From JAFGBN01 sp964394145 (GTDB lineage Bacteria; Chloroflexota; Dehalococcoidia; GIF9; AB-539-J10): 39,532 bases of DNA. Numbering within the stretch: position 1 is the first letter of the stretch; each line of letters opens with the position of its first letter. A program made the position numbers and the translations under genes. The DNA lies in assembly GCA_964394145.1 (NCBI GenBank), contig CAYMVL010000021.1, positions 1 through 39,532 of the forward strand, read 5' to 3'. The notes beneath the pieces were generated by a model, which searched no databases, was not told the origin of the DNA, and was given only the letters and a program-made list of their open reading frames with translations. Positions 6,891-15,140 of this stretch are shown piece after piece.

Positions 6891-9137
6891 ATGACCATAA
6901 TGAGAAAACTTGTTAGTCTAACTCTTATTTTGATACTGGCGGCAGCTCTCGCTGTAGGAGTAACCCCTACCGTTCTGGCTGAGCAGAGTAATGATAAGAG
7001 TTCTTTTGATATTCTTGTGTTTGGCGAGCGGGGCTGGCAGTTGCAGGGACAACTGAGCTTTTTTGATTATGAAACTCTCCAGTTACCGTTAGATAATGAT
7101 GCTGGCCAACTGAAGGTCAGACTGGAGCAACACGGACATGATGCTGCCTTTGTAGACTATGTTGTATTGCAGAAAGACGGCATAATACACTTCCCATTAT
7201 CAGCTAATAACATTGACACTAGTACAAACGTCATAACCAAATTATTATACCCCGAATACGACGTTTGTGATGCCTGGGACAGTACGTTAGAAATCACCTG
7301 GGAGAACGTACCTGAGGATGCCACTCTGCTCATGCGAGCCATGGAGGAAGACCTAGGACCGGACCATGGTGGTCCTATCTACTATCCGCGTGGCATCCAT
7401 ACAGGCCAAACCTTAAGCCACACATTGGTCAATGATGGAGGAATTATCGTTGATGGTCTATTGCAGGAGTCAAGCAAGCCTGACTTCAGTGTATTCTGGG
7501 AACCGGACACTCCCCATCCAGACGGCTACACCTATGGCTGGTTGCACAGTGACAATGAATTCTTCTACGCTGCAGTCGAGGTCACCGGTGATAATACACC
7601 TGATGAGGAGGACTGGGGAGCGATCTATGTAATGGTCGATGGAGAGTTGAGAGAATTCCGTGTCTCTCCCATGGATGCAAGTTGGGGGGCCGTCGGATTT
7701 GGCTACACTTTGTCAGTTCCTTACGAGCACCGGACATACGAGTTTAGGATTCCCCTGGGTGAAATAGACGCAACTGCAGGTTACGACATCCAATACGGGT
7801 TTGGGAGCTATGGTACCGTTGCAGAGACCTACATCACAATCGAAAAATCCACGAACGGTGAAGATGCCGATTTGCCGCCTGGTCCTGTAATCGCAGTCGG
7901 CGACCCGGTTACCTGGACCTACCAAGTAAATAATATTAGCGATGTCACTATTTCTGATATCTTAGTGACGGATGACCAAGGAGTAGTTGTGACGTGTCCC
8001 CGAATCACCTTAGGCCCTGGTGAGTCGATGATCTGTACTGCCAGCGGTACTGCCGTGCTTGGTCAATATGAGAACCTTGGCAGTGTCACAGCTTCAGATC
8101 CTGCTGGAAATCCCGTATCTGATCACGACCCCAGCCACTATTATAGTTCTGTTGCCTATGATTTTGGTGATGCACCGGACCCAACATATCCGACGTTACT
8201 GGCAAGTGATGGTGCGAGGCACATCATAGTACCCGGATTGTCGTTAGGCAGTGTCATAGATAATGAGAACGATGGGCAACCAAATTTGAATGCTACTGGT
8301 GATGACTCGACCGGTGATGCCGATGAAGACGGGATAACATTCACAACTCCGCTGGTTCCGGGGCAGCTGGCCAGTATCGATGTGAGCTCGCTGATACCAG
8401 CTGGCGCTATCGGGTTCCTTCACGCCTGGATTGACTTCAATGCTGATGGAGACTGGAATGATGCCAGCGAGCAAATTTTTGCTAGTCATGTGCTGACAGG
8501 GGCGGATACTCTAAATTTTGATGTTCCATCTGAAGCGGCCATCGGTGAGACTTTTGCCCGTTTTCGCCTGAGCTGGAATGGAAGCCTTGCACCGAATGGA
8601 CTAACCAGTAGTGGCGAGGTGGAAGACTACCTGGTGGCGATCTTGGTACCAACCACTTCCTCCATCGGGGATACCGTTTTCTATGATGATAACGGTAATG
8701 GTACCCAGAACCCAGTTGAAGACGGGATTGCAGGCGTTACAGTTGAGCTCTATATGGATGATGGTGACGGGGTATTCGATATTGAAACCAGTGATACACT
8801 TAAAGACATGAAGATTACGGGAGGTGCCGGCTCATACTTGTTTTCTGATCTCGAGCCTTTCTGCGATCAGGGCTATTGGGTGCTCGTAGTAGAGAGCACT
8901 CTACCACCCGGTGTACTTCTGACTACCGGCAACAACCCCTTCGGGCCTATCTGTCTGGAGGCAGATGAGTTTTACAGTGTTGCAGATTTCGGATACTTGC
9001 GACCCTATTATGGTGCCGTCGGTGGTGAAGCTCATCCCGTAAACAGGGTTGGGTTAATAGCACCTTGGATAGTCCTAGCACTGTTACTTCTGGGCTGCAT
9101 GAGCTACCTAAGTCTCAGACATAGAGCCAAGATTTGA
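6891..9137 (+). CDS. Large secreted surface protein with GEVED and SdrD-B-like domains and a VGGEA-PVN membrane anchor
   Basis: This is a predicted cell-surface protein of 748 residues. It has a signal peptide with a hydrophobic core at about 8-28, ending near VLAEQ. Residues about 190-320 resemble a carbohydrate-binding or DOMON-like beta sandwich (weak call). About 332-420 look like a DUF11/CARDB-type repeat (VTWTYQVNNISDVTISDILV). About 423-583 are a GEVED-type domain (YDFGDAPDP, DADEDGI, GEVEDYLV). About 590-702 are an SdrD-B/Cna-B-like fold (IGDTVFYDDNGNGTQ). The tail at 708-748 has VGGEAHPVN, then a membrane helix, then basic residues. The start ATG has GGAGG seven bases upstream. It seems to be a single-gene unit. 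Its ligand is unknown; adhesion or matrix attachment is inferred only. Confidence 0.8.
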   Translation: MTIMRKLVSLTLILILAAALAVGVTPTVLAEQSNDKSSFDILVFGERGWQLQGQLSFFDYETLQLPLDNDAGQLKVRLEQHGHDAAFVDYVVLQKDGIIHFPLSANNIDTSTNVITKLLYPEYDVCDAWDSTLEITWENVPEDATLLMRAMEEDLGPDHGGPIYYPRGIHTGQTLSHTLVNDGGIIVDGLLQESSKPDFSVFWEPDTPHPDGYTYGWLHSDNEFFYAAVEVTGDNTPDEEDWGAIYVMVDGELREFRVSPMDASWGAVGFGYTLSVPYEHRTYEFRIPLGEIDATAGYDIQYGFGSYGTVAETYITIEKSTNGEDADLPPGPVIAVGDPVTWTYQVNNISDVTISDILVTDDQGVVVTCPRITLGPGESMICTASGTAVLGQYENLGSVTASDPAGNPVSDHDPSHYYSSVAYDFGDAPDPTYPTLLASDGARHIIVPGLSLGSVIDNENDGQPNLNATGDDSTGDADEDGITFTTPLVPGQLASIDVSSLIPAGAIGFLHAWIDFNADGDWNDASEQIFASHVLTGADTLNFDVPSEAAIGETFARFRLSWNGSLAPNGLTSSGEVEDYLVAILVPTTSSIGDTVFYDDNGNGTQNPVEDGIAGVTVELYMDDGDGVFDIETSDTLKDMKITGGAGSYLFSDLEPFCDQGYWVLVVESTLPPGVLLTTGNNPFGPICLEADEFYSVADFGYLRPYYGAVGGEAHPVNRVGLIAPWIVLALLLLGCMSYLSLRHRAKI

Positions 9138-9469
9138 GGACTCAGTCTAGATAGGGCCAAGCAGAAGTTGGAGGCAAGCTTCTTGCGGAAGCTTAGACCA
9201 TCGTGTTTACATGGTCACCGCATCTTTCCGGCGAGGAATGCCTGAGAGACCTCTATCGTAAACACAGTCTTTTGGGATTAAAATCCTGTTAAGATTTGAG
9301 GGAAATAACGAATTTCTTCTTGGCTTGTAACCGGCAATAGGTAACATTTTGAGTTAATGTGACATTATGCAAATTTGTTTCCTACATATCCTCGATAGCT
9401 ATGATCATTTTACTGTCAGAAGCAAGGACATGGGCAGAGGCATACACTTCCCATCGGTAAGCCAGTAAG
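9138..9469. other. Convergent intergenic region with inverted repeats
   Basis: No gene is visible. There is a perfect hairpin AAGCTTC-TTGCG-GAAGCTT at 9176-9194. A larger inverted pair follows: GTGTTTAC (9203-9210) with GTAAACAC (9258-9265), flanked by AGAC and GTCT, then a short T run. Either could act as a terminator for the 6891 gene, but no strong U-tract is present. Confidence 0.35.
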
Positions 9470-10612
9470 TCACACATTCAAACCTAGGCTATCTATGTCT
9501 ACCATTGACTCTTGTAAGGCTTTGTCTAATTCTGAGAGTGCCTGCGGTGCCTCCCGAGAAAGAGCACGAATCGCTCTACCCAATTCGACTTCGTCCGTTT
9601 GGCCAATGATCACTATGCGCAGCGTTTCCAGAATACCTAGGGGCGGATTCTCAACCAGTCTATTTATGACTGTCCCGAGAATATCTAGCATGTCTGACTG
9701 TTCGGGGTGGTCCTCAGCACTATACTTAGGCTGGTACTGTAACCCTAATTTCTTTGCTTTTTCAGATTGAATTTGGTCATCAAATAATTCAGGTATAATG
9801 CCGCTATTATTCATCAAGTCTTTTATAACTTGGCGAAACCTCTCAATAGTTGAGTTATGGTATTCAGATAATTTCACATACTTGCCAATTATCTCTTCTC
9901 TGTTGGCTTGGTTTTCTTCCTTCAGGGAATTATATACCTGTGTCAAAATAGATTGCTTGTGTCCCTCAAAAAACCTGGCTGCCAGACCAAAATCCTGTTG
10001 TCTTTGACCGATAATTCTTTTATTCTCTGCCAAAACGATTAAGTGGAACAGCTCTCTTAGATAGTCCAGATAGACTAGGTTATCATCATCCTGCCTAAGT
10101 AATTCGTAGAAATCCCTTCTACGTTCTTCCTCAGTGGTTTTGTCGAGCACACTTTGATCAATTAGCACTCGAGGCCATGCAGCTTTCGTCTTACATCTCT
10201 CAAGACGATAAGCATCAATTAGAGCTGGGCCAAAGATGACGTTTTCATCTGAATATGAATCTCCATAGACTACTGCCCCCCTTACGAAAGTTCGCTCTTC
10301 TTTCCACATTAGGTATTGATACATCATTATCCATGTTGAAACGAAGGAGACGTCATCATGAGAATCATACGGACCACAAATCACGCTAGTATCTGAGAAC
10401 GAACGATATACATAGTTGTTGAGGTCCACTTTTAGCACAGTTAGCTTGGCTGTCAGACTCTTTCGTGCTATTTGCTCGGATTGGGATAGCATTTCAGCAA
10501 TTTTACTAATCAGCCGCGGATTCTTCCTAGATTCGTTTATGATCCGCTCAAATCCAAGGATGTCGAGGAATGCAAAGACCTTCTTGCTATACTTAGCCTC
10601 TTTCATTTTCAT
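9470..10612 (-). CDS. Nucleotidyl-cyclase-like protein (Pycsar or class III cyclase fold suspected), unknown function
   Basis: The protein has 380 residues when started at the ATG at 10612 (MKMKEAKY). The open frame extends 43 codons further up, but a TATAAT box lies inside that extension, so the shorter start is preferred. FLDILGF (Asp17) and FSDTSV (Asp74) sit where class III nucleotidyl cyclases keep their two metal-binding Asp residues. RGAVVYGD (111-118) and FGPALIDAYRLE (127-138) look like the following cyclase strands and helix. The C-terminal half is helical and unrecognised. Related FxDILGF proteins include the cyclases of the Pycsar anti-phage system. No cyclic-nucleotide effector gene lies beside it, so a defence role is only suspected. 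A catalytically dead homologue is also possible. Confidence 0.5.
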   Translation of the reverse strand: MKMKEAKYSKKVFAFLDILGFERIINESRKNPRLISKIAEMLSQSEQIARKSLTAKLTVLKVDLNNYVYRSFSDTSVICGPYDSHDDVSFVSTWIMMYQYLMWKEERTFVRGAVVYGDSYSDENVIFGPALIDAYRLERCKTKAAWPRVLIDQSVLDKTTEEERRRDFYELLRQDDDNLVYLDYLRELFHLIVLAENKRIIGQRQQDFGLAARFFEGHKQSILTQVYNSLKEENQANREEIIGKYVKLSEYHNSTIERFRQVIKDLMNNSGIIPELFDDQIQSEKAKKLGLQYQPKYSAEDHPEQSDMLDILGTVINRLVENPPLGILETLRIVIIGQTDEVELGRAIRALSREAPQALSELDKALQESMVDIDSLGLNV

Positions 10613-10622
10613 GGCAGGAGAT

Positions 10623-10628
10623 ATTATA
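10623..10628 (-). promoter_or_regulatory. TATAAT -10 box for the cyclase-like gene, apparently leaderless
   Basis: A perfect TATAAT lies on the minus strand ten bases before the ATG at 10612. No ribosome binding site lies between them. Transcription would begin within about four bases of the ATG. No good -35 is seen at 16-18 bases. Confidence 0.45.
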
Positions 10629-10774
10629 TATAACGAAAGGATAGTTTTCAGGTCACAGGATAGAGGAGATAACCTCATGCAATGCCGAAAACACGATCCC
10701 CCAAGGTAACAATAGTCAGGATTGTGTATTACAGTCGACAATAAAAGGTCTACGGCACTGCACTGGGGGCGACA

Positions 10775-11044
10775 CTATGGTGTATCCAATATAGCAGCAC
10801 TAGGGGTAGTCTCAATCCACACCCCGGTACGAGAGACCATCCACGTCCCGCCATGAATCTGCCCTCGGATCGGCCACCCCCTCGGCCCCCACACATGCGT
10901 GGGGAATACTGTTTTACGAAGCCCCTGTCTCAACGGCAGGTTTTGGCTAACTAGAGCTATGGCATCCTCATCTGGATTGAATGTCCATGCGTAAAAAAGC
11001 AGTCCTTCTCTCGTAGCAATGCCCGAGACTCCGGGAGATGGACT
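10775..11044 (-). pseudogene. Possible gene remnant, 89-codon open frame without a start codon
   Basis: The region between the cyclase-like gene and the YchF-like gene has no intact gene. On the minus strand, one frame is open for 89 codons and ends at TAG (10777-10775). It has no ATG until late, and a TGA closes it at the upstream end. The translation is protein-like and rich in Trp, Gly and Pro (for example GLLFYAWTFNPDEDAIALV). A neighbouring frame upstream reads VDYVEVHLPES, which would fit a frameshift near 11015. I do not recognise the family. It may be chance. Confidence 0.3.
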
Positions 11045-11301
11045 TCAACGTAATCTACAGGACCATTGTTCTTACTTTATACAGCGAGGTTGAGAACTGG
11101 TACTTGGCGGTTCCCCGCCTTCAGTCTATTGCTGTAACCAACGCCAATTGTGGCTTGGTCAAATCGTGAGGCTGGAAGCCAGTTCAAAAGCCCTGTCTAT
11201 TGTAACCCGAGCTCGATTTCCCCTGACAATCTACATCCGCCCGTTTTATCTCGTTACTACAATAATTCGATGCCATATTTAGGCTTGCGTCTCGGCTTGT
11301 T

Positions 11302-11330
11302 TTGAGACTGCCAGATTTATCGTGTATAAT
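11302..11330 (+). promoter_or_regulatory. Sigma-70-type promoter of the YchF-like gene
   Basis: The -35 is TTGAGA (11302-11307), the spacer 17 bases and the -10 TATAAT (11325-11330), a perfect match. The predicted start near 11337 gives a leader of about 80 bases before the probable ACG start at 11419. A promoter here shows that transcription begins upstream of the P-loop coding part. Confidence 0.75.
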
Positions 11331-11418
11331 TGGGCTTCTGTAATATGCGATGCCTCTTGTCAACTTCTGCCAACCACAGTAACGCTAGCCTATATCGGGC
11401 TGCACAGAAGGAGTCTCT

Positions 11419-12498
11419 ACGTCTCTAAACTGCGGGCTTGTTGGTCTTCCTTCATGCGGAAAGACCACTATTTTCAATGCCATCACAGCTGCAGGTGTGG
11501 CCAGCTATAACGGCTCGGAGATGAACCGTGCTATCGTTAACGTTCCCGATCACCGCATTCAACTCCTTGCTGATATGTATCATCCGGCGAAGATCGTTCC
11601 CGCCACCGTGGACATGATGGACATCCCGGGCCTCAGACCACACCCCACACCCGGAGAAGGTCGTGAAATACGCCTGCTATCCTATATCAAAGAGGTAGAG
11701 GCATTACTGCACGTTGTTCGGTGTTTTGAGGACGGCACGGCATCCTTTGAACCACGGACCATAGATCCCGCGCGTGATGTGGAGACAGTCGATTTGGAGC
11801 TGATGGTCGCTGATTGTCGAACACTCGAGAACAAGATTATCCGCCTGGCAAAGAAAGCCCGCAGCGATGCCGATCTGTCACGCGTGGTAGCAAATTGTCA
11901 GAAAGTCAAAGGCGGCCTGGAGCAAGGCATACCGGCGCGACGGCAGGGGCTAAATGCTACGGAAATTGCTGACCTTCGCGATTGCCATCTGCTTTCTCTC
12001 AAACCAGTGCTCTACATAGCCAACATTACATCCATACAGGACTCATCGAGCTCTGCGGTAAACGCGCTTCAAGCGATTGCTAATACGGAAAACTCCGAGA
12101 TGGTCACTATTTGTGGGCGGGATGAAGCCGAGATCAGTCAGCTTGAACCTGCCGACCGGCAGGACTTCCTTGCGGCTCTTGGCTTGAAGCAATCATCGAT
12201 GGAGAGGCTCCTGCGCGCTGCATACCGTATGTTGGGGCTGGTCAGTTTCTTCACGACCGGGCAGGATGAAGTCCATGCCTGGACATGCCATCAGGGGGAT
12301 GTCGCTCCCGTAGCAGCCGGCAAGATTCACACGGATATGGAGAAGGGGTTTATCCGCATGGAAGTCATCCGCTGTGAAGAGCTCTTTGAGCTTGGCAGCG
12401 AGGCAGCGGTGCTTCATGCTGGCAAGCAACGTCTAGAGGGAAGAACCTACCAAATCCAGGATGGGGACGTTGTGTCGGTAGTCTTCAATCCAAACTAA
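11419..12498 (+). CDS. Divergent YchF/OLA1-type GTPase or ATPase with TGS domain, probable ACG start
   Basis: This is a P-loop NTPase of the YchF group, which bind ribosomes and prefer ATP in studied members. The nearest standard start is GTG at 11497, but the same open frame upstream encodes the family N-terminus NCGLVGLPSCGKTTIFNAIT with the P-loop. Back to the in-frame TAG at 11386-11388 there is no ATG, GTG or TTG. ACG at 11419 lies five bases after AGAAGGAG (11406-11413) and gives 359 residues, close to the usual 360 or so. DIPGL (68-72) is the switch II motif, HVVRCFED follows, and a TGS domain ends the protein. The NxxE specificity motif is degenerate (ANITS). It may be a diverged paralogue of the housekeeping YchF. 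Confidence 0.75.
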   Translation, partial: TSLNCGLVGLPSCGKTTIFNAITAAGVASYNGSEMNRAIVNVPDHRIQLLADMYHPAKIVPATVDMMDIPGLRPHPTPGEGREIRLLSYIKEVEALLHVVRCFEDGTASFEPRTIDPARDVETVDLELMVADCRTLENKIIRLAKKARSDADLSRVVANCQKVKGGLEQGIPARRQGLNATEIADLRDCHLLSLKPVLYIANITSIQDSSSSAVNALQAIANTENSEMVTICGRDEAEISQLEPADRQDFLAALGLKQSSMERLLRAAYRMLGLVSFFTTGQDEVHAWTCHQGDVAPVAAGKIHTDMEKGFIRMEVIRCEELFELGSEAAVLHAGKQRLEGRTYQIQDGDVVSVVFNPN

Positions 12499-12811
12499 TA
12501 GACTGTCATCAGATTCCCGTACGCCATTAGCAGGTGTCACGGCAGACTTCGAAGTGAGTGCAAATCAATCGGAAGAGCCTCACGCAACTTTGCGCTAACG
12601 CTCATCAAATCAATTCGTCTCACTTTGAATTTGCAGGCTTTGAAAGCAGGTCAATTCTTGTTTAGACTACGCCGAAATGACTTCTTATTACTGATTAACT
12701 CATCTTGTGACAAATATCTAACGCGTAAGCTAATACTACGTACTCTATTTACACCATATGCCAAGAGCCTGTGAGCCATAGAGCCAGGTGTGAAATCTTC
12801 TTCAGAAGGTT
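12499..12811. other. Convergent intergenic region, nothing recognised
   Basis: About 310 bases lie between the YchF-like stop and the end of the DUF5667 gene. No open frame of note, clear terminator or promoter was found. Confidence 0.5.
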
Positions 12812-14398
12812 TCAGTCGTCCTCATCCTCTTCTTCATCAAATTCATCGTCGTCAGACTCTTCTTCATCGAATTCATTGCCGTCAGACTCTTCTTCATCAT
12901 CTTCAGCTTCATCTTCTTCCTCGTATTCTTCCGCTTCCTCGATATCGTCTTCCATCTCCACGTCTACAAATACTGTGACAGCACTGAAAATTCCTTCCGC
13001 ATTATAGAAACCGGTCACCTTAATATCCTGACCTACCAGAAGCTCCAAATCAGAAACGCTAAGTAATTGCTTATCCTCACCTTTGATTTCAGCAGCACTT
13101 ATATCGATAGTAATTTGAGACCGAAGAACCTCGACTAAAATATTATTGTTGCTTCGATCTATCCCGACCAGCACGCCGTCAACTTCGACACTTTCCCTTT
13201 CCCGGTCTTCAGCTTCCTCCTCGTCTTCATCTTCGCTTATCATATCGACTGTGGTAAACACACCATTGCTGATAGTACCTTTGAGCTCAACCTGCTGTCC
13301 TTCTGCAGGAGCTATGATTTCTTGGGACATATTCACAGCAATGCCACCAATGTACCAGGTCGTCCCGTTCTGTCCGGTTCCACCAAATACCCCCTTGATC
13401 TTGACCCATCCCTTTTCGTCATCCTCGTATTCAATCTCGCTGATAAAGGTTTGCCCGCCATGAACCATGCCTTCAATTTCAACCCATCTGCCTGTCTCAG
13501 GAGTACCTGAAGCTGAGTTCACATTCGTGATAAGGATCCCGTCGATATTCCATGTACTGTTTTCCACCCCCAGCAATAATCCTTGAAGTTCGAAATAAGC
13601 TGATTCTATATCTCTATCCATAACTGAGGGCATACTACCCAGAACAGCAGGGTTACCATAACCTACTTTGGCTATCAGATTTCCTCGTCGTCCGGCATCA
13701 ATAGCATCCTCCAGTATCGGTTGTTGTGATTCAGGTGCCGTTACCAGAAGTTGGCCCAATTGACCCTGTTGCTCAATAGTGACAGCAGAAAGCTGGCTAA
13801 GAATATCCTTGGTTTCTTCAGGTAATACGCTGTTGAGTTCTCTAATAGCAGCATCTAACTCACTCGCAATTTCTTCCAAAGATGATTTGCTGATATCTCT
13901 TCCCAGGCTTGCCTCGGCAACAGCCTCATTCAGGCGGCGCTGCGCTAGCCTCAGATGCAAAGTCGCCCTGGCTTCCGGACTGCGCGTCAGCGCGAGTTGC
14001 AGGTCTTCCATGGTAGTCTTTACCGGGTATAACATGTCATCGGGTAGACTTCCTTGAGAAGCATAAGCGGTGGCACCACCACCAACAATCAGCGCCAATA
14101 TCACAATAACAATAACAAATGGAATACCGGGCTTTAGCACCAGAGGTTTAAGCCAGCCTGTTGTGACTTGCTCCGGTCTGGCTGCCGATTGCGCCATTTG
14201 ATTAATCAACCGTAATCTCGCATGCTGTTTGAAATTTACGGTCGGAACTGCTTTCTCAGGCTGAATATTGTTGGCAATTCTCAGCAGTGACCTTAATTCA
14301 TCAGCATATTCCGGATAACGCATCAAGGCCTCTTCCAGGGTGGATCTCTCCGCCTGGATTTCATCTATACACCCGGCAATTATCTCTTCTTTCCTCAA
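12812..14398 (-). CDS. DUF5667 membrane protein, probable anti-sigma partner, with DUF5666-like domains and acidic tail
   Basis: This 528-residue protein starts at TTG eight bases after the ECF sigma stop. Residues 1-65 contain a short helical region with LMRYPEYADELRSLL, common in sigma-linked membrane proteins. A single membrane helix lies at about 91-112. It is followed outside by GSLPDDMLYPVKTTMEDL (the DUF5667 signature). Then come small OB-like repeats of DUF5666 type (VEIEGMVHGG, VELKGTISNG, VEVDGVLVGI). The last 45 residues or so are nearly all Asp and Glu, coded by a 30-bp tandem repeat. Position and topology suggest it holds the sigma factor at the membrane; no zinc-binding anti-sigma motif is seen, so this is inference. 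Confidence 0.75.
   Translation of the reverse strand: MRKEEIIAGCIDEIQAERSTLEEALMRYPEYADELRSLLRIANNIQPEKAVPTVNFKQHARLRLINQMAQSAARPEQVTTGWLKPLVLKPGIPFVIVIVILALIVGGGATAYASQGSLPDDMLYPVKTTMEDLQLALTRSPEARATLHLRLAQRRLNEAVAEASLGRDISKSSLEEIASELDAAIRELNSVLPEETKDILSQLSAVTIEQQGQLGQLLVTAPESQQPILEDAIDAGRRGNLIAKVGYGNPAVLGSMPSVMDRDIESAYFELQGLLLGVENSTWNIDGILITNVNSASGTPETGRWVEIEGMVHGGQTFISEIEYEDDEKGWVKIKGVFGGTGQNGTTWYIGGIAVNMSQEIIAPAEGQQVELKGTISNGVFTTVDMISEDEDEEEAEDRERESVEVDGVLVGIDRSNNNILVEVLRSQITIDISAAEIKGEDKQLLSVSDLELLVGQDIKVTGFYNAEGIFSAVTVFVDVEMEDDIEEAEEYEEEDEAEDDEEESDGNEFDEEESDDDEFDEEEDEDD
12827..12900 (-). repeat. 30-bp tandem repeat in the acidic tail of the DUF5667 gene
   Basis: Two near-identical 30-base units (12827-12856 and 12857-12886; three mismatches) and a partial third encode repeated ESD-DEFDEE blocks. 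The unit is in frame, so copy changes would only shorten or lengthen the tail. Confidence 0.8.
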
Positions 14399-14406
14399 GG
14401 TCTCAA

Positions 14407-14958
14407 TTACTCCGTCCCAAGCATTTGTTTCAATTCGCTGAGCGCCCGATACTTTATTACCCTGATCGCACCTTCTCTCTTATGCATGATAGCAGCGATT
14501 TCCTCATAGCTAAATCCGTCAACATAGTGCATCAGTATGACCTTCTGCTTATCGCCCTTCAATTTTGAGATGCCTTCTCTTATTCTTGCCCGGTCCAAGT
14601 TCATTTCAACCGTTGTTGCCAAATTGTTTTCCACATCTTCGTCACCCGCTTCTATCTCCTCCACAGAAACTCTTTTCTCTCTCTTCTTATAGTAGTCAGC
14701 TATCAGATTGTGGGCAATGGCGATCAACCAGGCTACAAAAGGTGCTTCTGTCACCTTATATTTGCCGATTGCTTTCCATGCTTTCAGGAAAACCTCCTGC
14801 GTAATATCCTCAGCATCGACTTGAAGAGGTACCCGGTAATAGATATGGTTGTAAACTCGATCTATATGCATATCGTACAAAGCCGTAAATGCTTCGCGAT
14901 CGCGTTTGATTGCCCGTCGAACTAACAAAATCTCCGATGATTGCGACTGCATATCCAA
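14407..14958 (-). CDS. ECF-type RNA polymerase sigma factor
   Basis: This sigma-70 family protein is about 183 residues. Region 2 includes AFTALYDMHIDRVYNHIYYR and DAEDITQEVFLKAWKAI. Region 4 includes LKGDKQKVILMHYVDGFSYEEIAAI and the recognition-helix segment REGAIRVIKYRALSEL. There is no region 1.1 or region 3, as expected of the ECF group. The start may be TTG at 14958 or, equally likely, ATG at 14952; neither has a clear ribosome binding site. The DUF5667 gene follows after eight bases and is probably cotranscribed. Confidence 0.92.
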   Translation of the reverse strand: MDMQSQSSEILLVRRAIKRDREAFTALYDMHIDRVYNHIYYRVPLQVDAEDITQEVFLKAWKAIGKYKVTEAPFVAWLIAIAHNLIADYYKKREKRVSVEEIEAGDEDVENNLATTVEMNLDRARIREGISKLKGDKQKVILMHYVDGFSYEEIAAIMHKREGAIRVIKYRALSELKQMLGTE

Positions 14959-15002
14959 ATCTTGATGGATAATTTTCTATGAAGTGTATAGAATTCATTT
15001 CA

Positions 15003-15031
15003 ATTATCCTATCTGGATAATATTTTTACAA
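15003..15031 (-). promoter_or_regulatory. Promoter of the sigma/DUF5667 operon
   Basis: The -35 is TTGTAA (15031-15026), the spacer 17 bases and the -10 GATAAT (15008-15003), five of six. The predicted start is near 14996, about 40 bases before the gene. It looks like a housekeeping promoter; no obvious ECF-type AAC motif was seen. Confidence 0.55.
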
Positions 15032-15140
15032 GGAATTTAACCGATTCCACTCCGGTACGGCTAGCTATATCAAGCTCACATTTGGAAAGCACCTCATTAC
15101 AGCCGTATTGTTTGACAGCGATCCGGGCATCCCCTGAAAA

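Noticed and set aside
10809..10909. CRISPR array
   Set aside because: No repeat occurs twice at regular spacing, so no array is claimed; only repeat-like fragments are noted.
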